NCBI GenBank assembly: GCA_965247065.1
Contig: CBDFGN010000006.1
Location: forward strand, 1,488,001 to 1,552,000
Direction of reading: 5' to 3'
Length of the DNA: 64,000 nt
From: CBDFGN01 sp965247065
GTDB lineage: Bacteria > Bacteroidota > Bacteroidia > Cytophagales > Cyclobacteriaceae
Made by a program: the position numbers and the translations under genes. Positions 8,319 to 17,850 of the stretch are shown one piece after another; position 1 is the stretch's first letter, and the number at the start of each line of letters is the position of its first letter. The notes beneath the pieces are model-generated. The model saw only the letters and a program-made list of their open reading frames with translations, made no database searches and had not been told where the DNA came from.

Positions 8319-10251
8319 ATGCCCGAACAGTCTCGACAATTAGCTGCCATCATGTTCACCGACATTGTCGGTTATACCGCTTTGATGGGCGAGGATGAGG
8401 AGAAAGCCTTTGAGTTACTCAAGAAGAACCGCCAGGTGCAGAGGCCAATCATTGAAATGTACAGCGGAAGGTGGCTCAAAGAGATTGGTGACGGTGTATT
8501 GGCTAGCTTCAATACAGTTTCGGATGCAGTAAATGCAGCTGTCAAAATTCAGGAAGCCTGTAATACAGCCGAGGATTTTCAATTGCGTATTGGCATTCAC
8601 CTGGGTGAAGTTGTTTTTGAAAACGATGATGTATTGGGTGACGGTGTCAATATTGCTGCCCGGATTCAGGCTGCTGCCGGTCCTGGATGTATTTTCATTT
8701 CAGAAGCTGTTCATAGTAATATTTCCAACAAAAAAGATATATAAGACCCAATTTGTAAAAGAGGAAACGCTGAAGAATGTAAGTCGTCCAATCAGAATGT
8801 ATCAGGTGGTGATTGCCGGTAGTGACATTTTTGCTGCAGAAGGACTGATGGCCCCAGTTGCCGAAAATAGCATAGCTGTTTTACCCTTCACCAATATGAG
8901 CAGCGATCCGGAACAGGAATATTTTAGTGATGGGCTTACAGAGGAAATCATCACCGATCTCTCTCGATTAGGAAAATTATTGGTGATTTCAAGAAGTTCA
9001 ATGATGACTTTTAAGGGAACCAATAGAAAGATCAAGGAAATAGCAAATGAAGTTAATGTCAGATATGTCCTGGAAGGAAGTGTCCGCAAAGCCGGTAACA
9101 ATCTTCGCATTACTGCACAGTTAATCGATGCACAAAAAGATGGTCATCTTTGGGCTGAGAAATACAATGGTACGGTTGAGGATATTTTTGATATCCAGGA
9201 AAGGGTTTCCAAATCAATTGTTGGATCTCTTGACATACAATTGACCCGCCAGGAAGAATCCCAATTAGTGCATCATCGAATTCAAGATCCCAGGACCCTT
9301 GAATACTTCATGCAGGCACGCTACGAAATGCTAAAGTTAACTGAGCCGGGGCTTTTAAAAGCCGTTGCTCTGGCCCAACAAGGGTTGGAAATCGTAGGGG
9401 AAAATGCGCTGCTCTATGGGACAATGGGTTTAGCCAACTTGTTACTTCATCATTATGGTATTCGTGTGACTCCAATCCAGCTTGAAAAAGCAAAGAACCA
9501 GGCAAACCAGAGTTTATCCCTGGATCCTCAATGCCCTCCTGCTCATCTTGTGCTTGGGATTTGTGAATTTTATATTGAATATAACAAGCAGAGAGCTGCA
9601 CATATTTTCAAAAATATTCTTGAGTATGACAAGAATAACCCTGATGCATTGCGATGGCGTGGTTTTTCATATATGGCCGCCGAAAGGATTGATGAGGCGA
9701 GACCCATAGCCGTAAGATTATTACAGTTGGATCCAATGACACCAGAATCTAATGCTTTTCCTGGTTGGTTGGAGATGTCCGCTGGTTTGATCCAGGAAGC
9801 GATTCCCTATTTTGAAAAATGGCTTCAGGTGGATCCTGATGGACCCTTTACTCAATACTATTCTTCTTTGGTCTATGCAATTAATAATGAACATGATAAA
9901 AGTATCGAACTGCTGGACTCATTGATAAGAATGTTTCCGGATTTGATTTATACCAAATTTGCCCTTTTTTTCAAAAGTGCCCTGAAAGGTGATAACAAGA
10001 ATTCGTTGAGGTATGCTACCGAGGAGTTAATTACGAATGCCGAATTTCTTGATTGGCTTTCAATAGGAATGACTTTAGGGTATGCCTTTATTTCTGAAAA
10101 GGATGAGGCAGTCAAATGGTGCCGGGTCATGTTGAATCAAGGTGCGTGGAATTACCCTCTTTACCAAAGGATCGATGTATTAAAAGATCATACCGGATTT
10201 CAGGCAGTTATGAATGAAATGAAAAGAAGGTCCGAAGCATTTGTAATATAA
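8319..10251 (+). pseudogene. Class III cyclase-TolB-TPR protein A (one frameshift)
   Basis: Residues 1-141 (8319-8744) are a soluble class III cyclase domain starting MPEQSRQLAAIMFTDIVGYT, with metal Asp15, a second Asp in EIGDGVLASF and Asn/Arg in DGVNIAARIQ. At about 8741 an extra base (GATATATAAG where the paralogue implies GATATAAAG) ends the frame. The remainder (to 10251) reads on in the next frame as TQFVKEETLKNV, a TolB/FlgO-like domain (NSIAVLPFTNMSSDPEQEYF, YVLEGSVRKAG) and C-terminal TPR repeats. Paralogue B keeps all of this in one frame. It could be a pseudogene, or intact if the extra base is a sequencing error. Confidence 0.85.
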
Positions 10252-10261
10252 GAGACTTACA

Positions 10262-10391
10262 GATCAGTAATAGTACCGATCGCACGACAGACCTGCGGAT
10301 GGCACTGCATCACCTGGGAGAGATCACCGGGGAGATTACTACCGATGATCTACTGGCGAATATTTTCAGCAAGTTCTGTATTGGAAAGTGA
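10262..10391 (+). repeat. Displaced mnmE 3'-end fragment, copy 1
   Basis: Reads as an MnmE C-terminus: MALHHLGEITGEITTDDLL, then NIFSKFCIGK and TGA 10389-10391. It lacks about five codons relative to the native gene just before this block and differs at many third positions, so it is diverged rather than a recent duplicate. It begins about 10 bp after the stop of cyclase A. The sequence after it (AAGTACAAAGTACTTAGTAC) resembles that after the copy at 17703-17720. Confidence 0.9.
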
Positions 10392-10483
10392 AGAAGTACA
10401 AAGTACTTAGTACTAAGATTCCTCCAATTATGAATTAGGGATTACGAATTACGAATTAATTCAAGAGACATTTCGTAATTTGA

Positions 10484-10513
10484 CCCTGAAGTATATAAAA
10501 TATAACTTCAGGG
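10484..10513 (+). promoter_or_regulatory. Perfect inverted repeat in the leader of cyclase B
   Basis: CCCTGAAGT (10484-10492) and ACTTCAGGG (10505-10513) form a perfect 9-bp stem around an A/T-only 12-base loop, ending 15 bp before the ATG at 10529. It could be an operator for a dimeric regulator or an RNA hairpin near the ribosome-binding region; no T-tract follows, so it is not a terminator. Confidence 0.5.
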
Positions 10514-10528
10514 CGTAATTCTCAATTG

Positions 10529-12589
10529 ATGCCCGAACATTCCCGCCAGCTAGCAGCCATCATGTTTACCGACATTGTCGGTTACACCAAATTGATGGGT
10601 GAAGACGAAGAGAAAGCATTTGAGTTACTCAAGAAAAACCGACAGGTTCAACGCCCACTCATTGAGCAGTTCAATGGAAGATGGTTAAAAGAAATTGGTG
10701 ATGGCGTACTTGCCAGCTTTACTACAGTAACTGATGCGGTCTATTGTGCCAAGGCAATTCAGGAAGCCTGTTTAAATGAAGATGATCTAAGGCTCAGGAT
10801 CGGCATTCATCTGGGAGAGGTGGTGTTTGAGGGAGAAGACGTGTTTGGAGATGGAGTAAACATAGCTTCCCGACTTGAGCCATTAGCCCCTATCGGTGGA
10901 ATACTGGTCTCGGAATCGGTCCATAAAAATTGTCTGAATAAAAAAGACATTGAAACTAAATTTATCCGGGAGGAAAATCTAAAAAATGTAAAAGAACCGG
11001 TAAAGATCTATGAGGTAAAAGTTGAAGGGTTAGACTCTGCAACTAGTGCTCGGGTTCTTCCGACCAGGGATGAAACTAAAACTGGCTCTAGGAAAGGAAT
11101 GCTTATTGGTGGTGCAGTTACGATTTTTATTCTACTGACGCTGGTTTTCTACCAATACGCATCCAAGGATGCACCGGAGGCTATCCAAACTCTTTCCAAC
11201 TCTGAGATTGACAAATCCATTGCCGTATTACCATTTGTCGATATGAGTCCCAATAAGGATAAGGAGTACCTGGGAGACGGCATAGCCGAGGAGCTGCTCA
11301 ATGTGCTTTCCAAAATTGAGGGACTGAAAGTTATCGGCAGAACTTCCTCCTTCTCCTATAAAGGAAAACACACCGATCTAATGACTATCGGAGAGGAATT
11401 GGGGGTAGGTACAATACTGGAAGGGAGCGTCCGTATGGACGGAAACCAAATCCGGGTTACCGCCCAGTTCATAAATGCAGCCGATGGATCCCACATCTGG
11501 TCCGAGTCTTATGACCGGGAGCTGAAGGACATATTTAAGATCCAGGATGAGCTGGCTCAAAGTATATCTGAATCATTGCTTAGTTCTATTAATATTTCCA
11601 GAACAAGAGCAATTAGTGAGGTAAGGATCGTGGATGACGAGGCATATAATGTGTACCTATTAGGAATGTACCATAGGTCCAAGGTGAGTGAGATTGATAC
11701 GGATCCAAAAGAAAATCTCTACCAAGCGATTAACCTGTTTAATCAATCTTTGGAGCTGGACGATAGCTTTGCCAATACATATGTGGCATTGGCCCGCACC
11801 TATTCTCATTTTGGCTTTTTATTCGGAGACCGGGAGATTGAGGACGCCTGGGAGCTTGCCGAAAAGTATTCGATCAAAGCATTGGAGCTGGATGAAACCA
11901 ACTCAGAGGCACTACGATCGATGGCTTACATACGAAGGAACAAGTATTGGGACTGGGAAGGGGCGCAGGAATACTATAGAAAGTCAGTCTCGGCGGCACC
12001 GAACAATGGTAAGGCACTTCGTGGGTATGCGTTTTTACTATCTGCTATAAATCAGCATGACAGTGCAATATTTTATGCAAACAAGGCCCTGGAATTGAAT
12101 CCTAACTCGGATGACTATAGGACTGCCTTGATGCGCACAGCCTATTATGCCAGAAAGTACGGCCTGGCCATAAACCAGTCTGAAATGCTGGAGCAGCTAG
12201 CGGCATCAAGTTACGCTTTTCGTATGTTGATTTTAGCCCAAACGGACAAAGACAAAGCCGCTGCAATGATTTTGGATTTCGCTCCGATCGATGAAGAATC
12301 CAAGGAAGATCTTAGAGTCATTTATCAAAACCAAGGATGGGAATCACTAACGGAAAGTCTGTATAGTGCATATGAAGATCGTTTGTACACAAAGCGATTC
12401 TTTGGCAGAGAGTTGATTTTGATAGACGGAGCTCCAAGAGATATAACCTTTAAAACCCTAGCTGCCAACGCCGGCAAAAAGGTAGGCTTGATGGCTTATA
12501 TTCTTGTCGATCCGGTATATGATCCGATTCGCCATGATCCAAGATTTGATGAACTGTTGAAGACGATGGGGCTTGACAAGTATAAGTGA
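10529..12589 (+). CDS. Class III adenylate/guanylate cyclase with TolB-like domain and TPR repeats (B, intact)
   Basis: About 686 residues from ATG 10529; a TTG lies one codon earlier, but the paralogues start at this MPExSRQLAAIMF. Order: soluble cyclase domain 1-165 (metal Asp15 in FTDIVGYT, Asp58 in EIGDGVLASF, Asn111/Arg115 in GVNIASR), one membrane helix about 190-210, a TolB/FlgO-like domain about 230-345 (KSIAVLPFVDM, ILEGSVRMDG, IWSESYDREL) and TPR repeats about 370-680. The helix would place the cyclase in the cytoplasm and the TPR part in the periplasm. It should make a cyclic nucleotide in response to a partner bound by the TPRs. Its stop codon overlaps the next mnmE fragment by one base. 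Confidence 0.9.
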   Translation: MPEHSRQLAAIMFTDIVGYTKLMGEDEEKAFELLKKNRQVQRPLIEQFNGRWLKEIGDGVLASFTTVTDAVYCAKAIQEACLNEDDLRLRIGIHLGEVVFEGEDVFGDGVNIASRLEPLAPIGGILVSESVHKNCLNKKDIETKFIREENLKNVKEPVKIYEVKVEGLDSATSARVLPTRDETKTGSRKGMLIGGAVTIFILLTLVFYQYASKDAPEAIQTLSNSEIDKSIAVLPFVDMSPNKDKEYLGDGIAEELLNVLSKIEGLKVIGRTSSFSYKGKHTDLMTIGEELGVGTILEGSVRMDGNQIRVTAQFINAADGSHIWSESYDRELKDIFKIQDELAQSISESLLSSINISRTRAISEVRIVDDEAYNVYLLGMYHRSKVSEIDTDPKENLYQAINLFNQSLELDDSFANTYVALARTYSHFGFLFGDREIEDAWELAEKYSIKALELDETNSEALRSMAYIRRNKYWDWEGAQEYYRKSVSAAPNNGKALRGYAFLLSAINQHDSAIFYANKALELNPNSDDYRTALMRTAYYARKYGLAINQSEMLEQLAASSYAFRMLILAQTDKDKAAAMILDFAPIDEESKEDLRVIYQNQGWESLTESLYSAYEDRLYTKRFFGRELILIDGAPRDITFKTLAANAGKKVGLMAYILVDPVYDPIRHDPRFDELLKTMGLDKYK

Positions 12590-12726
12590 TCACCCAAAAC
12601 ATCACCAACGATTTACTGGCTCAGGACTTGAGGGTTGCCCTTCATCACTTAGGGGAGATAACCGGGGAGATCACTACAAATGATTTGTTGGAGAACATTT
12701 TCAGCAAGTTTTGTATTGGAAAGTGA
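12589..12726 (+). repeat. Displaced mnmE 3'-end fragment, copy 2
   Basis: Begins at the last base of the cyclase B stop and encodes the last 45 residues of an MnmE: ITQNITNDLLAQDLRVALHH, LGEITGEITTNDLLENIF and SKFCIGK, then TGA 12724-12726. It is the copy closest to the native 3' end (native 2759-2896). The junction with the cyclase gene is exact, with no spacer. Confidence 0.92.
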
Positions 12727-12776
12727 AAGTACAAACGAAGAACCTAGGTTTATTGAATTGTTGAATTGTTTTTGAA

Positions 12777-13184
12777 TCAGTTGTCCTTAAAACCCTTTTT
12801 AGCAGCTCTGGTCACCTTAAAAACATTGGCCCTAGCACCACCAATCAACAGTACTTCCAGATAGTTGAAGATGGACCAATCTCTCATGTCCTGTACCGAA
12901 AAATCTACGTCATGCTCGAAAATCAGGTCCACCATAGCACCGTTGTCCAGGGCTACCGCCCAAAGGATGGCTGAACGACCATAGCGGTCGCGGATGTTTA
13001 TATCGATACCCTGATCCAATAATTCCCTGGCCCGATCAATGTCACGGGATTTTACGACCTCTATCAGGCTTTGGTCGGCAAGAGACGGATCAAAACGAGT
13101 CTCAATTGATAAAGGTTGCCAATTGAGCGACTTGAGATCAACCGCAACCAACTTGACATTATCAAAGCGATTTCTATGGATCAA
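12777..13184 (-). pseudogene. Ankyrin-repeat protein, 5'-truncated by the IS110-family element
   Basis: 135 codons with ankyrin features: SLIEVVKSRDIDRARELLDQ, GIDINIRDRYGRSAILWAVA and NGAMVDLIFEHDVDF. The frame begins inside sequence that abuts the 3' end of the IS110 transposase gene (stop at 13181-13183), so the true start was removed. Ankyrin repeats mediate protein binding; no other domain remains. I could not find the missing 5' part on the far side of the element with certainty. Confidence 0.7.
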
Positions 13185-14188
13185 GCAAGAGTCAGGGTAT
13201 ATGTTTTTTCATATTTTCTGGTTTCTCGGACTACAGCAAAAACTCTATGAATAAGTTTGTTCCGGATCGCATTCAACACCGACATTTTGTTTTTCCCTGA
13301 TTCCACTTTCCGTTCATAATAATCCCTTAATTCCCCCGGATGAGTAACCGCTGACATGGCTGCCAGATGCAGGAGCTTTTTCATCTTCTTATTGGCCAGA
13401 TGCGAAACTCGACTCCGGCCCCGGTAGCTGGTGCCGGATCGGTACTCGAAGGGCACTACCCCTGAGTAACAGGCAAACTTCTTGGCCTCAGTAAAGTCTT
13501 TGAACTCATTGGTAGTTGCAATGAAATGGGCTGCAATAGTAGATCCAATGTTATCCACTGAAGTCACTTGCTCAAAGAGCTCATTTAAAGATTGATCGGA
13601 TCGAATGAAATCATAAATTTTCAGATCCAAAGCCTTGAGCTTTTTCTCCATGTTAGCTAGTACCGGTTTGAGGGTAGTTTTCTGAAGTTGCATCACATCA
13701 TCATCCACAAAACCACAGGCCTCCTTTAAAGGAGTTGCCAACTGCAGTTTAGTCTTGAGCAGTCGTTCTCTGAGTGATAGCATGAACTTTAAATTGCGGA
13801 TTTTCTTTCGAGAAGGCTTCCATAACTGGGCTTTGTCCTGGTTTCGACAGGCATATTGAGCGATTCGATAGGAATCCACCTGATCGTTCTTTCCTCTCAA
13901 AACACCCAGGGATTGTTTGATCTGCCGGGCCGATTCCAGCCACACATTGAGCTGCTGTTTTTCAAAGTAATTGAGCAGATGATTGTTATAGATCCCAGTG
14001 AATTCCAGGCAAAACAAAACCTGGTCAGGCTGGTAGCCAGGCAGCTGCATAAGTCTCTTGATAAAACTCTTAATCCCTTTCAGACTATTAGCAGTTCTTA
14101 GGTGAAACAACCTGTGACTATTTTGTACTACCGTAAAATCAAGGGTTGACTTTGAAACATCAATGCCCACGAAATAATTGAAATTCAT
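13181..14188 (-). CDS. IS110-family transposase (DEDD recombinase)
   Basis: About 335 residues from the Met at 14188, chosen over an upstream Met at 14224 because it directly precedes the conserved FVGIDVSKSTLDF. The N-terminal RuvC-like DEDD domain shows Asp in GIDVSK, Glu in CLEFTGIY and the Asp pair in GKNDQVDSYRIA. The C-terminal domain has the serine-containing stretch EYRSGTSYRGRSRVSHLANK. This enzyme family is now known to be guided by a bridge RNA encoded in the element. The frame is intact. Confidence 0.93.
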   Translation of the reverse strand: MNFNYFVGIDVSKSTLDFTVVQNSHRLFHLRTANSLKGIKSFIKRLMQLPGYQPDQVLFCLEFTGIYNNHLLNYFEKQQLNVWLESARQIKQSLGVLRGKNDQVDSYRIAQYACRNQDKAQLWKPSRKKIRNLKFMLSLRERLLKTKLQLATPLKEACGFVDDDVMQLQKTTLKPVLANMEKKLKALDLKIYDFIRSDQSLNELFEQVTSVDNIGSTIAAHFIATTNEFKDFTEAKKFACYSGVVPFEYRSGTSYRGRSRVSHLANKKMKKLLHLAAMSAVTHPGELRDYYERKVESGKNKMSVLNAIRNKLIHRVFAVVRETRKYEKTYTLTLA

Positions 14189-14365
14189 AACTTTACCATT
14201 AAGACTTATCAAGTGGGTTAACATTTTTGAACACGATCAAAACCTTACTAATGGGTCTAGTCCCAAATTTCTATTTGATGCTTGTTCAAAAAAGCTGGCA
14301 GAGGATTGAATCGCGAGATAGGTCGCAAACCTAGGCCTTTGCATAATTCGCCTCTGCCAGTGTTA
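13181..14365 (-). mobile_element. IS110-family insertion element (minimum extent)
   Basis: Transposase plus the structured non-coding region upstream of it. IS110 elements lack clear terminal inverted repeats and make little or no target duplication, so exact ends cannot be set from one copy. The right end lies close to the transposase stop because ankyrin coding sequence resumes within a few bases; the left end is somewhere between about 14362 and 14428. Confidence 0.7.
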
Positions 14366-14370
14366 ACTCA
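14189..14370 (-). ncRNA. Candidate IS110 bridge RNA region (left-end non-coding segment)
   Basis: This gene-free segment lies directly upstream of the IS110 transposase, where IS110-group elements encode the bridge RNA (established for IS621). It holds a perfect 10-bp stem: CTGGCAGAGG (14295-14304) with CCTCTGCCAG (14351-14360). The enclosed 46 bases contain a smaller GCGA/TCGC stem (14313-14316 and 14322-14326). Which loops bind target and donor was not worked out. Confidence 0.5.
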
Positions 14371-14428
14371 TGACCGCCTTGGTCACCTCATAAAAATAAA
14401 CCTTGATTCTTGGAATAATCCTAGAGGC

Positions 14429-16396
14429 CTAATCTAAAGGTTCTTTGCCCGCTGCATTCATCCCCTTGGAACTCTTGTAATAGCTCATCTTCTGGTACCC
14501 CTCACCATTCTGGTCCTGAACTCTAAATACCAGTCTCTGGCCGTCTAACCAATAAGATGGTATGACCACGTTGTTGATATTCTGTAGTTCATTGTATTTG
14601 TTGGTCTCGAACACCACCGCCTTCCTTTCATTTAGGTCAACGATCAAAAAATGCCAACTTTGTTCGAAAATGGGTAACACGTAATAATTACCATCTAACC
14701 TGTTCTGAAACTGGCCACCCAAGACATCCAACATTTTCTTATCCGATTCAAAGAATCCGTTCACGTTTGTTTTATCCAGACCAACCTGCACCCCGCCGTA
14801 TAAACCGGATATTGCACTGGTGCTACTCACGGAGGCATTAATTCGATCGAAGGTTTGGCCCATGGTCATCTGAACTGAACGGACGTCCATCAATATAGCC
14901 CGGGTCGATGGATCAGCGGTCTGTTGTATTTGAGCATCCATGGATTTGACCTGAGCCCTCCATCGGTTATCGATAACCACCCCGGTGGCCGTAGTTGAAG
15001 GATTAAATCTGCCGGTAAACCTTGAATTCGTTATCGACAACCGGGATTTATAATGGCCCAAGGATAATGGAATGGAGGGTTTGAAAAAGAGTGGATCCTG
15101 CATAGTCCCGGTTGAGATGTCGTAGGTTACTGTGCCACATTCACCAGAGATAACGATTCGGTTTCCCCGATCATCAAGAACATTGTCACCTCCCATCGCG
15201 ATCATCTCCTCTGGCAACGATACGGAAGAAGCATTTCCGCTGGTCCGATCCCAGATGGTCAATTCCGCGCCGGCTGTAAAATACAGCTTTGAGTCCACCT
15301 CAACCAGGTTACTGTTAACAAGGCCGGAAACCGTCATATTCCCTCTGGGTGCCAGGCTGGGAGAATCATATAAAAAAAGCTGATGATCCTTGGGACGACC
15401 TACATCTACCAGCAACATTTCCGGTTCAACAACCAGGTTAGCGATCATGTAATCGTTGAGGTATGACTCCCGCGCGGTTTTGAACAATTCTACCTTCCAT
15501 TGCTGCTTTTCCTTTTTGGCTTCCGGCCATCGATTTAATCTGACATCATTCACGGTCATTTCCGCCTGAGTAGCCAAATCCTGTATATTCTTATATTTTG
15601 AATCCAGTATTCCCGGATCTGTTCCGGGAATGACCTCAAGTTCATTCTCCTTCACCAGATAAATGCTTTCCCCTAGTGCAATCAAATATCCGAACTCACC
15701 AAGAAGCACCCTCGGTACCGAGGAGTTTACATGGGTTGGGTATTGAATTACTTGATGAGTTCCATCGGGTTCGTAGATATTTATTTTATCCGCTTCAAAA
15801 GCAAAGAGCAGGTCGCCTTTAGCAGAAGTTCCGGAGAAGCGGGTGTTTTTGTCAAGCTCAGCAATTACGGCGCTTTGCCTTTCACCCGAAGAAAGATCGA
15901 CGATGTGTAATTCGATCTCTTTCTTTTTCCACAGATCCCATCCATATGCTTTTCCCTCATGTGTGCCCAAATTGTATTTATGTACATCCAGGTAATGTTG
16001 CCACTTTTCGCTTCCGTCCTTTAGATCTATGCCGTAAAGACTTAGCGATGGTCTTGAGCCCGGCAGGTACATGTCCACGAAAAATCCAACCACATCTGGA
16101 GAACTGGAGACAAGGAAAAAATCGTCTTTATCATACCGGATATCCTTTCTCCAGATCAACTCTCCCGTCTCGGCCTTAACTTTCAAAATCGTCTTGGTAT
16201 CCAGTTCACCGAAATCATAGGTAAACGGGACTACGAGCAAGGAGCCATCAGACAGAGGCGTTATGGAACCAATTTCGGCAAAATTAATAGGCAGTTCCCA
16301 TTCGGTCGGAATTTCCTCCAGGGAATATCTGCCCTGAGAATTACAGATGCATGGCAACATAAAAACACTTAGCAGGAGCTGCAGGTAGGTCCGCAT
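14429..16396 (-). CDS. Secreted PQQ-like beta-propeller repeat protein
   Basis: 655 residues. The N-terminal signal peptide (TYLQLLLSVFMLPCICNSQG) predicts export. The body has repeated beta-rich blades typical of PQQ/outer-membrane-assembly-like propellers: ILKVKAETGELIWRKDI and LYGIDLKDGSEKWQHYL resemble the A-x-D-x-x-T-G-x-x-x-W blade motif. The last third is less clear and may be another domain. No catalytic residues are recognised, so a binding or scaffold role in the periplasm or on the surface is the best guess. The frame is intact, unlike its neighbours. In-frame coding-like sequence continues past the stop for about 20 codons. Confidence 0.7.
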   Translation of the reverse strand: MRTYLQLLLSVFMLPCICNSQGRYSLEEIPTEWELPINFAEIGSITPLSDGSLLVVPFTYDFGELDTKTILKVKAETGELIWRKDIRYDKDDFFLVSSSPDVVGFFVDMYLPGSRPSLSLYGIDLKDGSEKWQHYLDVHKYNLGTHEGKAYGWDLWKKKEIELHIVDLSSGERQSAVIAELDKNTRFSGTSAKGDLLFAFEADKINIYEPDGTHQVIQYPTHVNSSVPRVLLGEFGYLIALGESIYLVKENELEVIPGTDPGILDSKYKNIQDLATQAEMTVNDVRLNRWPEAKKEKQQWKVELFKTARESYLNDYMIANLVVEPEMLLVDVGRPKDHQLFLYDSPSLAPRGNMTVSGLVNSNLVEVDSKLYFTAGAELTIWDRTSGNASSVSLPEEMIAMGGDNVLDDRGNRIVISGECGTVTYDISTGTMQDPLFFKPSIPLSLGHYKSRLSITNSRFTGRFNPSTTATGVVIDNRWRAQVKSMDAQIQQTADPSTRAILMDVRSVQMTMGQTFDRINASVSSTSAISGLYGGVQVGLDKTNVNGFFESDKKMLDVLGGQFQNRLDGNYYVLPIFEQSWHFLIVDLNERKAVVFETNKYNELQNINNVVIPSYWLDGQRLVFRVQDQNGEGYQKMSYYKSSKGMNAAGKEPLD

Positions 16397-16648
16397 TGAT
16401 TAGAAGACTTTAGGGGAATCTTCTATGAAGCTAGCGATTTTGATTTACTTTTTCAAGGACGGAAGAAGCGCCAAGTATTTAGGACCAAGTACTAAAAGGT
16501 TGAATTGTTGAATTGACAAGCCTTTGAAGCTGGCAAGCCGATACATGACAATATGGTCTAACCGGTTACTGGTTAGAGGGCCGTTGTTGATCTGAATTAA
16601 TCCCATCTTATTCTTAAATTGGACGCTCCAATCAGCATCCCGTGTTAA

Positions 16649-17650
16649 TTACCGGTGAAAAAGAGAAGAAGCTCCAAAGTCCCGTAACCGATTGTTTGGC
16701 ATTGAACCAGTAACCTTTTCCCAATTCAATTCGGTTAATCCCCGCTCCCGCATCCACATAGGTTCCTCCTCCGGTGTTACGGTACCGGGATCAAGACCGG
16801 TAACTTCCACTTCCGTATCGGAAATATTGGCCGCATTAAATCCACTAATAAAAGTCTGAAATCCGTCCTGTGAAACATCTACCAGGTAATTATCCACAAT
16901 TCCTGAGACCTGGGACCAACTGATAAGAGCTGTGGTTTGGCCTATGTCCGAAACATCGGGTGCATTTAGTACCGGAGTGGCTGGTTTGGTGAGGAACGTT
17001 TCAGAATTGGAATTTGGGGACTCCCCTGTGGCATTTCTGGACCGTATTCTGATCCAGTAATTTGTACCAGGATCCAATTGATTGGTACCAGCATCTATCC
17101 CAATAACCAGGGAGGATGCGGTTAAGGTTAATGGATACCTGCACAGCAGCGTTGCACCTTGAGCAAAGTCCGTTGAGGACACTTCCACCTGGTAGTCATC
17201 AACAACTCCGGAAACGGCGGCCCAGTTGATGTTCACGCTGGTTTGAGTAACATCAGGCAGGCCAATGGCATCCAAAACCGGAGTGTCTGGAAGGGGGACA
17301 GTGTTTGAACATTAGAGTTCTGGGACTCGCCGGAGGCATTTCTAGAGCGGATTCGTATCCAGTAATTCGTGCCTGGATCCAACGGACTGGTTCCCGCATC
17401 AACTCCAATATTCAGGGAGGTGCCGGTGACAGCCAGTGGATAATCAGGCAATAAAGTAGTTGACTGGTTAAAGTCAGTGGAGGATACTTATACCAGGTAG
17501 TCATCCACAACTCCTGGACCTACCGTCCAGCTAATTGTCACACCGGTCGGGGTGATGTCGGAACTTGTGATCGCATTCAGAACAGGGGCGGCTGGTTTAG
17601 TGAGCAGGGTTTGTACGTTGGAAGGGGTCAGAGTGGCCGCTACAAAGTCT
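16649..17650 (-). pseudogene. Fibronectin type III repeat protein remnant
   Basis: At least three tandem FN3-like repeats can be read on the minus strand, each with LDPGTNYWIRIRSRNA and a following TKPATPVLNA or similar linker. They fall in different frames: roughly 17480-17650, 17290-17451 and 16649-17275, separated by frameshifts and a stop. No signal peptide or anchor remains. FN3 repeats of this type occur in large secreted Bacteroidota surface proteins. This piece is clearly decayed. Confidence 0.8.
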
Positions 17651-17702
17651 ATGTAGTGTACCGTTTAGATTATAACTAACTGATTATGTGGGTGTTTACG
17701 TT

Positions 17703-17720
17703 TTCTGTATTGGAAAATGA
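17703..17720 (+). repeat. mnmE 3'-terminus remnant, copy 3
   Basis: TTCTGTATTGGAAAATGA matches the last 18 bases of mnmE at 16 positions and in frame encodes FCIGK-stop. Only this short core remains. The following AGTAGTACAAAGTA resembles the sequence after copy 1, and a cyclase-TPR gene starts 130 bp later, as after copy 1. Confidence 0.7.
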
Positions 17721-17850
17721 AGTAGTACAAAGTAATCACTATTGAGTACCAAGAACTGTTTAAGCGATCCGTGGTCACCTGATCCATGACAAACCGGTCA
17801 GCTGAAAAAATCCAATCTTATCCTTAACTTAAGTGCTCCCAACCACCCCT

